A DNA stretch of 64,000 bases from Desulfosporosinus sp. (GCA_020692355.1 JAIMKP010000008.1:16049-80048), one strand, 5' to 3'. Positions 34,911-43,802 are shown, numbered from the stretch's first letter. The notes: generated by a model from the sequence alone, not told the origin. Numbers and translations: made by a program.

Positions 34911-35513
34911 ATGAGGTTAGACTATGATGTTCTGCGCAAAGTGAAAGGCAACCCCAGCGCTGAAACCGCCACCGGACGTCGATTGCAGCTTGATCCGGAG
35001 TTAAAGGAATATCACTATGACATGCCTAAAGAACTGATCGCCGTGGTCATAAACCAATTCCCGCCTGAACGCTGGGTCAAATTAGATGGAGAGACAGATG
35101 ATGAATTTCTCAAACGCATGGCGAACGAGTTCATGGTATTCCTTATGGACAAGGCGGATTTGGATGAATATCGGGATCGGACGGGTGAGATGATCAATCT
35201 CGTCGCCCAACAGACGGGAATCAGTTTTCCCCATCGGTTTGAACGTTACCTTGAACTTGGGGTATTAAGCTTGCGTCCCCGCGATCCTTGGAAGATCGCC
35301 CAGGCCACGACCAAAGTGGTGAAGTTACGCAGCTACAACTGCTCCCTGGCTAAGCTTTTTTCAGAACGGGGTATCACCCAGTGCGAGAAATTTTGTCTGG
35401 CCGGCGCGGGAGTGATTGCCGAGCGCATCGGGGAAACGCTTACTATGGAAAAGACGGCGCAAGCTGACCCGGATGGGTATTGCGAGTTGACTTTCAGCCG
35501 CAATGCTAAATAA
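34911..35513 (+). CDS. Uncharacterised cysteine-containing protein (possible ATC-hydrolase-like fold)
   Basis: 200 residues, mostly helical. The C-terminal region (NCSLAKLFSERGITQCEKFC ... TAQADPDGYCELTFSR) recalls the L-2-amino-thiazoline-4-carboxylate hydrolase family, with Cys residues near an acidic turn and a final C-x-(F/L)-x-F strand. The match is weak and by eye. It is 15 bp after the ferredoxin gene, so it probably belongs to the same functional unit. Confidence 0.5.
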   Translation: MRLDYDVLRKVKGNPSAETATGRRLQLDPELKEYHYDMPKELIAVVINQFPPERWVKLDGETDDEFLKRMANEFMVFLMDKADLDEYRDRTGEMINLVAQQTGISFPHRFERYLELGVLSLRPRDPWKIAQATTKVVKLRSYNCSLAKLFSERGITQCEKFCLAGAGVIAERIGETLTMEKTAQADPDGYCELTFSRNAK

Positions 35514-35533
35514 GATCTGAAGGATGGTAAACC

Positions 35534-35734
35534 ATGCATATTGGACATAACGAAGATGACATTGATCATGAGGATCTGGCTCTACGTCATTATGGTGCCG
35601 GATTGGTCAAAGAGCGAGAAGGAAAAACAGATGAAGCTTTGCTGGAATACCAAGCTGCCCTGGAACTGGATCCAACCCTTGCTCCGGCAAAAGAGAAGCT
35701 TGTCTCTTTAAAGGGGAGACAGAGTGCAAGCTAG
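35534..35734 (+). CDS. Small TPR-repeat protein
   Basis: 66 residues containing one clear tetratricopeptide unit (HYGAGLVKEREGKTDEALLEY followed by QAALELDPTLAPAKEKL). It has an AAGGATGG site and lies 20 bp after the preceding gene. A single TPR is likely an adaptor or dimerising piece for the iron-sulfur proteins of this cassette; this is inference. Confidence 0.7.
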   Translation: MHIGHNEDDIDHEDLALRHYGAGLVKEREGKTDEALLEYQAALELDPTLAPAKEKLVSLKGRQSAS

Positions 35735-35821
35735 ATACGAAATCTGATTCGAAAAATGGTATTTTGCTGCGTTGTACGGCGGTCATGTATTAGTCTCAGA
35801 CTAGTAAAGGTAGGTAATTTT

Positions 35822-36211
35822 ATGATAAATAAAGATGCTATAGGGCGGGAAAGCGAAGTGATGACCACTCGTGTGGAGGCTGAAAATGTCCGCCGCTTTG
35901 CGGAAGCGATTGGAATTCCCTATGTTGGCGAAGTTCCTCCTACCTTTATCATCACCTTCAGGGGAGGAACGGTTCCGGGTTTGGACCTGCCGGAAAAAGG
36001 GTTGATTCACGGAGGGCAAAAATTCACGTATTATCGGCCGATAAAAGTCGGAGATGTGCTCAATTACAAACGGCGGGTGAAGAATATCTATGAACGGGCT
36101 GGGAAGCTTGGCAAGATGACGTTTGTGGTGCAGGAAATGGAAGGCCGCAGTGCGACCGGGGATTTGGTCTTTACGGCAACCTCTACCCTGATCGCCCGGG
36201 AGGAGGGTTAA
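35822..36211 (+). CDS. MaoC-like dehydratase, N-terminal (HadA-type) subunit
   Basis: 129-residue hot-dog protein of the MaoC_dehydrat_N type (EVPPTFIITFRGG; GLIHGGQKFTYYRPIKVGD). Such subunits shape the acyl-binding tunnel and need a catalytic partner, here encoded 2 bp downstream. The ATG at 35822 follows AAAGGTAGG. Confidence 0.85.
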   Translation: MINKDAIGRESEVMTTRVEAENVRRFAEAIGIPYVGEVPPTFIITFRGGTVPGLDLPEKGLIHGGQKFTYYRPIKVGDVLNYKRRVKNIYERAGKLGKMTFVVQEMEGRSATGDLVFTATSTLIAREEG

Positions 36212-36213
36212 GC

Positions 36214-36618
36214 ATGGAGAAGTTCGCGGTCTTGCAGGCCGGTGCCTCGATCCCCGAACGGGTTTGGATTCCTACCGATATGCAGCTGCGTCAGTATGCA
36301 GAAGCTTCGGGGGATTACAACCCCATCCATTTAGATGAAAAGTTTGCCCAACAAGTTGGCCTGGGTGGGGTTATTGCCCATGGCATGCTTACCATGGCGC
36401 AGGTGGGGGCAATGCTAACCCAGTGGCTGAATGGGGAAGGAAGCATTAGCCAATTTGAAGTGCGCTTTCAGAATATGGTGCGCCCGGGAGATACCATCCA
36501 CTGCACGGGTGTGATCAAGGAAAAGCTGGCCAATGCCGTGGTTTGTGACGTGAAGGCTCTGAATCAGAAAAGCATGGAAATAATTGCTGGGAGTGCGGTC
36601 ATAACCTTTAAAGACTAG
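36214..36618 (+). CDS. MaoC family (R)-enoyl-CoA hydratase, catalytic subunit
   Basis: 134-residue hot-dog protein with the hydratase 2 motif ([19 protein letters not shown] ... IAHGML) that supplies the catalytic Asp and His. With the preceding HadA-like subunit it should form a heterodimeric (R)-specific hydratase/dehydratase acting on an acyl-CoA intermediate of the island. Confidence 0.88.
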   Translation: MEKFAVLQAGASIPERVWIPTDMQLRQYAEASGDYNPIHLDEKFAQQVGLGGVIAHGMLTMAQVGAMLTQWLNGEGSISQFEVRFQNMVRPGDTIHCTGVIKEKLANAVVCDVKALNQKSMEIIAGSAVITFKD

Positions 36619-36687
36619 GAAGTGAGAATCCATTCATCTCCGAAATCCGACCGTTCAGGTTCGAATGGTCAAGCAACTTCTCATCTG

Positions 36688-36708
36688 GATGTATACTTAG
36701 GATACAGA
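36688..36708. promoter_or_regulatory. Single TGTAT-N7-ATACA palindrome upstream of the sigma-54 activator gene
   Basis: GATGTAT-acttagg-ATACAGA has the same arms and 7-bp spacer as the paired sites at 38.4 and 47.1 kb, and lies 24-44 bp before the activator's start. It suggests autoregulation. Confidence 0.5.
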
Positions 36709-36731
36709 TCGATCCTTTAAATACCGATCAG

Positions 36732-38174
36732 ATGGAGGAGTTGGGGCGCGCTATGGCGAGTGGGGCGAATGCGGTAACCAGTAAAGTCATTACACAATGG
36801 AACCAGAAGATCCTGTTTGACATTCTGGATATGATTCATGATGTGGTTCTCGTGATTGATTCGGACACGACGATCGTCTATGCCAACCAAGCCTATGCAG
36901 AGATCCTGGGTGTGCCTGTGCAAAAGGTGTTGGGGCGGCGGCTGGATACCATTGAGCCAGATGCCGCAGTGATCCGGGTGCAGCGAACCGGGGGGGTGAT
37001 TCATAATGGCCGATCTTATTTAACCTCGGTTGGAATCGATGTTGTAGGCAGCATGTTTCCCCTCTATGAGGAAGATCAAGTTATCGGTTCTGTAGCAGTT
37101 TTTAAAAACTTGTCTGAGGTGGTGCACTTAACTCAGGAACTTCAACGCACCAAAGGTGTTGCGGATCATTTGCAAGAACAATTGAATCAGCGGGATGGTT
37201 TGCCCATTTCGTTTCAAGAGTATATCGGTCAAAACAGCCGTTTGCGCGAAACCTTGAAATTAGCGGTGAAGGTGGCGCGCACGGAAAGCACCGTTCTCAT
37301 CCGTGGCGAAAGCGGTGTGGGCAAAGAAGTTTTAGCGCGGGCGATTCACAACTGTAGCCGCCGCTCGACCAAGCCTTTAATCAAAGTGAATTGCGCTGCG
37401 ATTCCGGAGAATCTGTTGGAGAGCGAGTTATTTGGCTATGAAGAGGGTGCCTTTACCGGAGCGAGAAAAGGTGGCAAGATGGGAAAATTTGAACTCGCCC
37501 ATGGCGGGACTATTTTCTTAGATGAAGTCGGGGATATGAGCCTCGCCATGCAGGCTAAACTCTTGCGCGTCCTTCAGGAACGGGAGATCGAGCGGGTCGG
37601 CGGAAACAAGACGATCAAGCTGGACCTCCGGGTCATTGCGGCGACGAACCGGGATCTGGACAAGATGATGGATGAAGGGACATTCCGTCGTGATCTTTAT
37701 TACCGTCTGAACATTGTTCCCTTATATTTGCCGCCGCTCCGGGAACGAAAAGATGATATTCCGGCGCTAGCCGAATACTATCTGAAAAAGTGTGACCAAC
37801 AGTTTGACAGCCCGTCCTTAACGCTTTCTTCAGGTGCGAGGGAGCTTTTGCAGCGCTATGACTGGCCGGGAAATATCCGCGAACTACAGAATGCGTTGGA
37901 GCATGCCGCGATCGTTTCCGGAGGGGCCTATATCGAACCCCAGCACTTGCCGGCCAATCTCTGGCGGGACGGTAAGGTGGTGAGCGAGGCGCCAGACAGC
38001 GCCTATGGGATGAAAGATGCCGTCGCCAAAATCGAACGGGAGCTCATCGCTTCCGCTTTGAAGAAGGCCAACGGCAACCGCAGCCAAGCTATGCGCGTGC
38101 TGGGGATTTCCCGGAGGGCCTTTTATGACAAGTTAAAACGGTATAACTTGGGACAATTTGATCCAAGCGTTTAA
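36732..38174 (+). CDS. PAS/AAA+/Fis sigma-54-dependent transcriptional activator
   Basis: 480 residues. An N-terminal PAS domain (about 25-130, [20 protein letters not shown]) is followed by a coiled linker, the AAA+ domain with Walker A GESGVGKE, the sigma-54 contact loop GAFTGA and Walker [11 protein letters not shown], and a C-terminal Fis-type HTH ([20 protein letters not shown]). It opens sigma-54 promoters after sensing a ligand through PAS. Likely targets are the promoters at 38.57 and 47.21 kb. An ATG at 36753 is an alternative start. Confidence 0.93.
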   Translation: MEELGRAMASGANAVTSKVITQWNQKILFDILDMIHDVVLVIDSDTTIVYANQAYAEILGVPVQKVLGRRLDTIEPDAAVIRVQRTGGVIHNGRSYLTSVGIDVVGSMFPLYEEDQVIGSVAVFKNLSEVVHLTQELQRTKGVADHLQEQLNQRDGLPISFQEYIGQNSRLRETLKLAVKVARTESTVLIRGESGVGKEVLARAIHNCSRRSTKPLIKVNCAAIPENLLESELFGYEEGAFTGARKGGKMGKFELAHGGTIFLDEVGDMSLAMQAKLLRVLQEREIERVGGNKTIKLDLRVIAATNRDLDKMMDEGTFRRDLYYRLNIVPLYLPPLRERKDDIPALAEYYLKKCDQQFDSPSLTLSSGARELLQRYDWPGNIRELQNALEHAAIVSGGAYIEPQHLPANLWRDGKVVSEAPDSAYGMKDAVAKIERELIASALKKANGNRSQAMRVLGISRRAFYDKLKRYNLGQFDPSV

Positions 38175-38175
38175 G

Positions 38176-38412
38176 ACTCCCACTTCTATAAGTGGGAGTG
38201 GGAATTCTGTTCTCTGCTTCGGTGACGATAGTCTCCAGTGGAGAGTATCGCCGAGCCGCCTTTCGCAATAGAAACACTTAGCGGCGACGGAGGTAGACTC
38301 CACCCTTCAGCGCGATAGCGTTCGTTAAAGGCTAAGCGCTTTCGGCGAAAGTGTCCACTGGACACTTTCGTCACCGAAGTCTCGATGTTCAGCTTTAGCT
38401 GAACGAGTTCAC
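38176..38412 (+). repeat. Structured IS200/IS605-like element or guide-type RNA, copy A
   Basis: The element begins with a hairpin (ACTCCCACTT / AAGTGGGAGT) and ends with hairpin GTTCAGC-TTTA-GCTGAAC followed by GAGTTCAC, a common IS200/IS605 right-end form. An 11-bp closing stem, CTTCGGTGACG (38217) with CGTCACCGAAG (38369), encloses several hairpins, including a 25-bp near-perfect palindrome at 38346-38370. It has no protein gene. Compared with copy B it carries about 70 extra bases between about 38300 and 38370. Confidence 0.7.
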
Positions 38413-38446
38413 TAGGGTAGTAGTGTAGAAACTCTATTACCTACGG

Positions 38447-38467
38447 TTTGTATACTTAATATATTGA
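38447..38467. promoter_or_regulatory. Activator site A1 (TTTGTAT-N7-ATATTGA)
   Basis: The left arm is perfect and the right arm degenerate. Its centre is 42 bp from site A2, the same spacing as sites B1 and B2 at 47.1 kb. Confidence 0.55.
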
Positions 38468-38488
38468 ACCTTATTCAGAGAATACCGT

Positions 38489-38509
38489 TTTGTATCAATT
38501 AAATACAAA
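38489..38509. promoter_or_regulatory. Activator site A2 (TTTGTAT-N7-ATACAAA)
   Basis: A perfect palindrome with a 7-bp spacer, centred 74 bp upstream of the -24 GG of the sigma-54 promoter at 38572. It fits an enhancer-type site for the activator encoded just upstream. Confidence 0.65.
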
Positions 38510-38515
38510 CGTTGT

Positions 38516-38556
38516 AACCCTTCACGGGCTGGTTTGCCAGTTTGAAGGGTTTTTCT
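38516..38556 (+). terminator. Terminator between activator sites and promoter
   Basis: AACCCTTCA / TGAAGGGTT stem with an inner CTGG/CCAG, followed by TTTTCTGTTT. It ends the activator transcript and shields the sigma-54 promoter from read-through. Confidence 0.85.
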
Positions 38557-38571
38557 GTTTCTCAGAACGGG

Positions 38572-38587
38572 CGGCACGATTTTTGCA
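38572..38587 (+). promoter_or_regulatory. Sigma-54 promoter of the first AbfD operon
   Basis: CGGCACG-ATTT-TTGCA, with GG and GC 12 bases apart, 70 bp before the start codon. Confidence 0.8.
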
Positions 38588-38656
38588 AGAACGAGAATAT
38601 GAAGACGAATTAACTCATCAATTCAGTGGGTTTATCAACAAAAAAGGAGAATGGAT

Positions 38657-40147
38657 ATGAGAACAAGGGCTCAGTATATCGAAGGGTTAGGCAAGATGCG
38701 GCGTAATCTCTACTTCAACGGTGAAATGATCGATCGGCTCGATGAACGCCAACAAGGTGCTATTAACGTTATGGGCTTGACCTTTGATGCGGCTTGGGAT
38801 CCCGCCAGCAAAGATCTTTGCACGGCGACATCCCACATTACAGGAGAAAGCATTAACCGCTTTAACCACATTCACCAAAACGTCGACGATCTGCATAAGA
38901 AACAAGACATGACCCGTTTGCTGGTCAATAAGGTCGGGCAGTGCATCCAACGCTGTATGGGTATTGACGCTGCCAATGCAATTCATGCGGTATCCTATGA
39001 AGCTCAGAAGTCCCCTAAGGCCAAAACTGCCTACCATGACAATTGGCTTAAGTGGCTGGAACGCTTCCAGACAGAAGACCTCGTGGCCAGTTGTGCTCAG
39101 ACTGATGTCAAAGGTGAGCGTCTGAAGCGGCCCTCCGAGCAAGATGATCCTGATATGTATGTGCATGTGGTGGAAGAGCGGAGTGACGGTATCATTGTCC
39201 GTGGCTGCAAGGTTCATATCTCTGAAGCCTCTATCTCCGATGAGATACTCGTAGTACCGACCCGGGCCCTTAAAAAGGGCGAAGAAGCCTATGCACTGGC
39301 CTTTGCGGTTCCTTCAGACTATGAAGGTGTCAAGCAGGTTGTCCATATCCACAATGTTCGCAAGCGTGACACCTATGATCGGGGGATTGAATACGGCTAC
39401 ACGGATTCTTATGTCATATTTGATGACTGCTTTATTCCCTGGGAACGCGTGTTCCTGTGTGGGGAAACCCAGCACGGCGGCGTAGCAGCCCTGTTGTTTG
39501 CCCTGTTCCATCGGCATTCGTACTCTGGCTGCAAGCCGGCCATGCTCGACTATGTTATTGGTTTGGCTAGTCTGGCAGCGGAAATTAACGGCATTGAGAA
39601 AACTCCACATGTACGGGGAATGTTGTCCGAGCTGATCATGACAGGGGAACTCGGATATGCAGCCGGTTACACGGCATCCGACCTCGGCAAGCCCGAAGTC
39701 TACATGCCCGGCATCGGCATCGTGCCGTATGGCCCTGGCAGCTATATCCCCAACTCAATCTATGCCAATGTTGGGAGGTGTCTGACCGGTGAGGCGGTGT
39801 TCCATGAGCAAGAGATTCTGTGCAACATTGCAGGGGGTATGCCCGCGACCTTCCCTTACGAAAATGACTTGACCAACCCTGAAACCAAAAAGCTGTTGGA
39901 GAAGTACCTCAACCGAAACCCCAAAATCCCCATAGAGGAACAGATCAAGTTCTGGCTGAACTTTATCGATTTTGGTCTTTCCGGCTCCACTGGCTCCATG
40001 CAGTATGGCGCGTACCATGGCGGAGGCTCTCCGATTATGGAACAGATTGCCATCACTACCCAGTATGACCTAGAGTCGAAGAAGGACATCGTCAGGGCTA
40101 TCGCTGGAATGACCCCCAGGGTCAAGAGAAAGATTGAGATTAGATGA
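38657..40147 (+). CDS. abfD: 4-hydroxybutyryl-CoA dehydratase/vinylacetyl-CoA isomerase-type protein 1
   Basis: 496 residues of the HpaB/AbfD flavoprotein fold. The [4Fe-4S] ligands that separate AbfD from the HpaB monooxygenases are present: Cys96 and Cys100 (GQCIQRCMG), His285 and Cys292 (FHRHSYSGC). It should radically dehydrate a 4-hydroxyacyl-CoA to crotonyl-CoA or a homologue. The ATG at 38657 is 7-8 bases after AAAAAGGAG. It is expressed from a sigma-54 promoter and followed by an acyl-CoA ligase. The exact chain length is unknown. Confidence 0.85.
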   Translation: MRTRAQYIEGLGKMRRNLYFNGEMIDRLDERQQGAINVMGLTFDAAWDPASKDLCTATSHITGESINRFNHIHQNVDDLHKKQDMTRLLVNKVGQCIQRCMGIDAANAIHAVSYEAQKSPKAKTAYHDNWLKWLERFQTEDLVASCAQTDVKGERLKRPSEQDDPDMYVHVVEERSDGIIVRGCKVHISEASISDEILVVPTRALKKGEEAYALAFAVPSDYEGVKQVVHIHNVRKRDTYDRGIEYGYTDSYVIFDDCFIPWERVFLCGETQHGGVAALLFALFHRHSYSGCKPAMLDYVIGLASLAAEINGIEKTPHVRGMLSELIMTGELGYAAGYTASDLGKPEVYMPGIGIVPYGPGSYIPNSIYANVGRCLTGEAVFHEQEILCNIAGGMPATFPYENDLTNPETKKLLEKYLNRNPKIPIEEQIKFWLNFIDFGLSGSTGSMQYGAYHGGGSPIMEQIAITTQYDLESKKDIVRAIAGMTPRVKRKIEIR

Positions 40148-40178
40148 AGGGAAATCAGATAAGGATGGTGATTTCGTT

Positions 40179-41867
40179 ATGAAGATGACCAGGTATTATC
40201 CATATTGGCCGCATCGGTTATCCCAGACGTTACCGGTGCCGGTAACCAGTGTTTATGAGAATTTGGCGGTTTCAGCCCGGCGTTATCCTGAGAAGGTGGC
40301 TATTCATTATTATGGCGGCTCACTAACCTACGCTCAATTCAATGATGAAGTGGAGAAAATCGCTGGATATCTCCAGAATGTGGGAGTTGTGAAGGGGGAC
40401 AGGGTACTCCTCTTCATGCAGAATGCCCCGCAATTTATGATGTCCTTCTATGGGATTCTGCGGGCGAATGCGGTGGTCGTTCCCATCAATCCCATGAATA
40501 TTACCGAGGAACTGGCATTTTATGTGCAAGACTGCGGTATCGAAGTGGCGATTGTGGGACAGGAGTTGTTTGACCGAGTTCATCCCCTACAGGATCGGGG
40601 CCTGCTCAAACACATGATCGTGGCGGCATACAGCGACTACATTTCCGGCGATTTTCCTTTTGACATGCCAGAAGAGGTGCGTGCCCCACGGCAGGAAATC
40701 AAGGGAGATAATGTAACCCTGTGGTCGGAGGCTCTGAAATTGAATTTACAACCAGGACCGCATACAGTTGGCGGCGAGGACATGGCGGTTTTGCCCTATA
40801 CGTCGGGAACCACGGGTAAACCAAAGGGGTGCGTGCATACCCATGCTACCGTCAACGCCAATACGGTTGGCGCGGTCTACTGGAGCACGTACAACACGGG
40901 ATCTGTGGTCTTGACAGTTCTGCCGCTGTTCCACGTGACCGGCCTGCAACACAGCATGAACGCCCCGATCTTTGCCGGGAGCACGATGGTACTTATGACG
41001 CGCTGGAATCGGGACGTTGCCGGGGAACTGATTCAGAAATACGGGGTAACTCACTGGGTGAATATCGCCACCATGGTGGTTGACTTCGTCTCGAATCCCA
41101 ATTTGAGCCGTTATAAACTCGAAACTCTGGCATCCGTTGGCGGGGGTGGTGCTCCGTTGCCCGAGGCCGTCGGGGAAAAACTCTTTCAACTGACCGGAGT
41201 GCGTTATGCGGAAGGGTATGGCCTCAGTGAGACGATTTCCCAGACGCATTTCAATCCTCCCGATCGTCCAAAACTTCAGTGTCTGGGTATTCCATCCTTT
41301 GATGTGGATGCGCGTGTGTTGGATGGGGAATCATCACGGGAACTTGGGCCCAATGAACAGGGAGAACTCGTGGTTAACGGACCCCAGGTTTTAAAAGGGT
41401 ACTGGAATCGCCCGGAGGAAAATGCGGCTGCCTTCACGGAAATCGATGGCAAACGTTTTTTCCGGACAGGAGATATTGTCAAGTATGATGAGGAAGGATA
41501 TTTCTTCATCGTGGATCGGGTTAAGCGCATGATCAATGCAGCCGGTTTTAAAGTTTGGCCGACTGAGATTGAGTCTATTCTTTATAAGCATCCAGCTGTG
41601 CAACAGGCTTGCGTGATCGGGATTCCCGATGAACGGCGCGGAGAGACGGTGAAGGCTTATGTTATTTTGCAAGCGGGCCAGCAAGGTAAAGTGAGTGAAG
41701 AGGATATCATCAATTGGTCGAAGGAGCAAATGGCGGCTTATAAATATCCGAGATTGGTTCAGTTCGTGGATAAACTTCCTGTGTCAGCAAGCGGCAAGAT
41801 CCTATGGCGGACACTTCAGGAGGAAGAAGCGGCTAAACGCAAATTTGAAAGGACGTCTGAGGGTTGA
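40179..41867 (+). CDS. AMP-forming acyl-CoA ligase 1
   Basis: 562-residue adenylate-forming enzyme. Motifs are P-loop LPYTSGTTGKPKGC (A3), YGLSETIS (A5), FRTGDIVKYDEEGYF (A7) and the catalytic Lys in PVSASGKILWR (A10). It activates a carboxylic acid to acyl-CoA. The gene lies 31 bp after abfD1 and before a probable lactonase, so a hydroxy acid made by lactone opening is an attractive substrate. Confidence 0.88.
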   Translation: MKMTRYYPYWPHRLSQTLPVPVTSVYENLAVSARRYPEKVAIHYYGGSLTYAQFNDEVEKIAGYLQNVGVVKGDRVLLFMQNAPQFMMSFYGILRANAVVVPINPMNITEELAFYVQDCGIEVAIVGQELFDRVHPLQDRGLLKHMIVAAYSDYISGDFPFDMPEEVRAPRQEIKGDNVTLWSEALKLNLQPGPHTVGGEDMAVLPYTSGTTGKPKGCVHTHATVNANTVGAVYWSTYNTGSVVLTVLPLFHVTGLQHSMNAPIFAGSTMVLMTRWNRDVAGELIQKYGVTHWVNIATMVVDFVSNPNLSRYKLETLASVGGGGAPLPEAVGEKLFQLTGVRYAEGYGLSETISQTHFNPPDRPKLQCLGIPSFDVDARVLDGESSRELGPNEQGELVVNGPQVLKGYWNRPEENAAAFTEIDGKRFFRTGDIVKYDEEGYFFIVDRVKRMINAAGFKVWPTEIESILYKHPAVQQACVIGIPDERRGETVKAYVILQAGQQGKVSEEDIINWSKEQMAAYKYPRLVQFVDKLPVSASGKILWRTLQEEEAAKRKFERTSEG

Positions 41868-41882
41868 GCGTTCGGCTTGGTT

Positions 41883-41898
41883 AGGGACGACAGTTGCC
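41883..41898 (+). promoter_or_regulatory. Possible sigma-54 promoter before the lactonase-like gene
   Basis: AGGGACG-ACAG-TTGCC keeps GG and GC 12 bases apart but has two mismatches in the -24 block and no activator site upstream. Confidence 0.3.
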
Positions 41899-41940
41899 TA
41901 ACAGCGCTGGGGGAAATTAATGATTTGGGAGGGTGATGAC

Positions 41941-42921
41941 ATGGCGGCTACGGTGAATACGGTTCGCGGCCCGGTTGCAGCGGCTCAATTGGGTCGGACG
42001 TTGATGCATGAGCATTTTATATTTGGTTACCCAGGCTTTCAGGGGGATACCACGTTCGGTCCGTTTGATCATGACGCTGCGCTGCAAACCGGAATTAGTG
42101 TAGCGGAACGGCTTTTGGCTAAAGGTGTCAAAACGGTCATTGATCCTACGCCTAATGAGTGCGGGCGCAGTCCGGAGGTTCTGCAAGAGATTTCGGAACG
42201 CACGGGTTTGCAAATTGTCTGTGCAACAGGCTACTATTATGAAGAAGAGTCTGCACCGGCCTATTTCAAGTTTCGCTCAGCCTTTGGCAATGTGGAAAAT
42301 GAAATCTTTGACATGTTTATGAAAGAGGTCACTCAAGGCATCGGAGATACGGGGATTAAGGCGGGCGTTATTAAGCTGGCCTCGAGCCGTGACGAGATCA
42401 CGAACTACGAGAAGATGTTTTTTAGGGCGGCTGCGCGCACTCAGAAGGAGACGGGGGTTGTGATCGTCACGCATACCCAGGAAGGGAAGATGGGCCCGGA
42501 ACAGGCACAATTGCTCCTTGAGTCTGGGGCGGATCCCAAGCGCACCATGATCGGACACATGTGTGGCAACACGGACATTTCTTATCATATCAAGACTTTG
42601 ACCCAGGGATTTTACTTAGGATTTGACCGTTTTGGGTTAGAGGGTTTGGTGGGTACTCCAACAGATGCGGAACGGGAAGCCGTCGTGATCGGGCTGATTG
42701 GTTTGGGGTATGGGAATCGGATTATGCTTTCCCACGATACGGTGAATTTCTGGCTGGGCCGACCATTAGTGTTGCCGGAACCAGTGCAACAGCTGCTGGT
42801 CAAATGGCATCCGACCCATATCTTTGACGATGTCCTCCCCGTGCTGAAGAAGGCGGGTATCACCGACGAACAGATCGACACCCTGTTCGTGGACAATGCC
42901 CAAAGGATTTTTGGAGCTTAA
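41941..42921 (+). CDS. Phosphotriesterase-family metal hydrolase (probable lactonase)
   Basis: 326-residue TIM-barrel amidohydrolase. Metal ligands are seen as HEH (LMHEHFIFG), the carboxylatable Lys in GVIKLASS, THTQ, IGHMCGNTD and the Asp of LSHDTV. Family members include lactonases (PLLs) rather than true triesterases. Next to an acyl-CoA ligase and 4-hydroxyacyl-CoA dehydratase, opening of a gamma-lactone is the simplest role. The ATG follows GGGAGGGTGAT. Confidence 0.82.
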   Translation: MAATVNTVRGPVAAAQLGRTLMHEHFIFGYPGFQGDTTFGPFDHDAALQTGISVAERLLAKGVKTVIDPTPNECGRSPEVLQEISERTGLQIVCATGYYYEEESAPAYFKFRSAFGNVENEIFDMFMKEVTQGIGDTGIKAGVIKLASSRDEITNYEKMFFRAAARTQKETGVVIVTHTQEGKMGPEQAQLLLESGADPKRTMIGHMCGNTDISYHIKTLTQGFYLGFDRFGLEGLVGTPTDAEREAVVIGLIGLGYGNRIMLSHDTVNFWLGRPLVLPEPVQQLLVKWHPTHIFDDVLPVLKKAGITDEQIDTLFVDNAQRIFGA

Positions 42922-42930
42922 GCAATGATT

Positions 42931-42969
42931 AGCCAGCCTGCACTTGGTTCAGGAGCAGGCTGGCTTTTC
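42931..42969 (+). terminator. Terminator after the lactonase-like gene
   Basis: An 11-bp perfect stem (AGCCAGCCTGC / GCAGGCTGGCT) with a 13-nt loop, followed by TTTCT. Confidence 0.88.
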
Positions 42970-43015
42970 TGTGCGATAAGGTGGTACTAAAGCTGTAGAA
43001 TAACCATTTACACCT

Positions 43016-43201
43016 TTGTATCAACAACTCAAAGCGAGTGATCAACGGTTAAAAATTTTTGGGGCGAGTTCGGATCATCTGATCGTCGATTTGACCGAAG
43101 CCGGCGAACTTGCGGTGGGCTCGATCGTGGACTTTAACCTGAGTTATGGAGGACTTCTGGGGGCAATGACCTCCCCGTATGTGGAAAAGAGGTATGTATG
43201 A
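43016..43201 (+). pseudogene. C-terminal remnant of an alanine/ornithine racemase-like gene
   Basis: About 60 codons matching only the end of YhfX/ornithine-racemase-type PLP racemases (GASSDHLIVDLTEAGEL, VGSIVDFNLSYGGLL, and a final AMTSPYVEKRYV). The barrel, the PLP Lys and any ribosome site are missing. It is a leftover of a deletion, located next to the mazEF module. Confidence 0.7.
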
Positions 43202-43206
43202 GTGTT

Positions 43207-43563
43207 TTAAGTACTTGAATGGCTCGGCGATTCAATAAACCCAAATAATATGTCTATAATTTCTTTAACGATATCCTCCGGCACCTTTTCCTTAAAGGCA
43301 GCATCTCTTGCCAATATATCAAGGGTTTTAACCTGCTCACACATGATTACACCTGTTGTGGTTATTCTCTCGTCGAGAGTTACGTGAAGCGGAAATCCGC
43401 GCTCGGTGTTGGTAATGGGGCAAACCATTGCCATCTTTGTAAAACTGTTAAAGATGTTGTTACTGACAACCAGCGCTGGTCGTCTTCCTTTTTGCTCATG
43501 TCCTGCCTGTGGGTCAAAATCAAGTGTTATAATATCGCCCTGCTCTGGCAAATAAGCCATCAT
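43207..43563 (-). CDS. mazF: MazF/PemK-type mRNA interferase toxin
   Basis: 118 residues with the MazF fold signatures: GDIITLDFDPQAGHEQKGRRP, ALVVSNNIFN, VCPITNTERGFPLHV and CEQVKTLDI. It should cleave mRNA at short motifs unless bound by the antitoxin. Start and antitoxin stop overlap as ATGA. Confidence 0.92.
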   Translation of the reverse strand: MMAYLPEQGDIITLDFDPQAGHEQKGRRPALVVSNNIFNSFTKMAMVCPITNTERGFPLHVTLDERITTTGVIMCEQVKTLDILARDAAFKEKVPEDIVKEIIDILFGFIESPSHSST

Positions 43564-43802
43564 CGCACCTCGTTCCCGCGCGTTTCTCCCGTATCCCATT
43601 CACTGCACTTAAAATCACCGGTATATCCAGCTAAGCGTTCTTGCAATGTCTTATGCCCTTTATTTAGGCGTTTGATAACGATTTTGTCATTATCAGCGTC
43701 AATTGTAACTCTGTCATTTTCGTGCAAATCAACAGCCGCTAAAATTCCCTTTGGTAGCCTTATGGCATGGCTGTTTCCCCACTTTTGTATTGTTGTATAC
43801 AT
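43560..43802 (-). CDS. mazE: MazE-type antitoxin (AbrB fold)
   Basis: 80 residues. An N-terminal AbrB-like domain (IQKWGNSHAIRLPKGIL) binds DNA, and an acidic C-terminal tail should wrap the toxin. The ATG at 43802 is preceded by TTGGAGGTG. The module is more AT-rich than the surrounding genes and lies between a gene remnant and the IclR regulator. Confidence 0.9.
   Translation of the reverse strand: MYTTIQKWGNSHAIRLPKGILAAVDLHENDRVTIDADNDKIVIKRLNKGHKTLQERLAGYTGDFKCSEWDTGETRGNEVR

Noticed and set aside
38657-40147. 4-hydroxyphenylacetate 3-monooxygenase (HpaB)
   Set aside because: The protein fold is shared, but the Cys-x3-Cys and His-x6-Cys cluster ligands identify the dehydratase branch; the organism also looks anaerobic.
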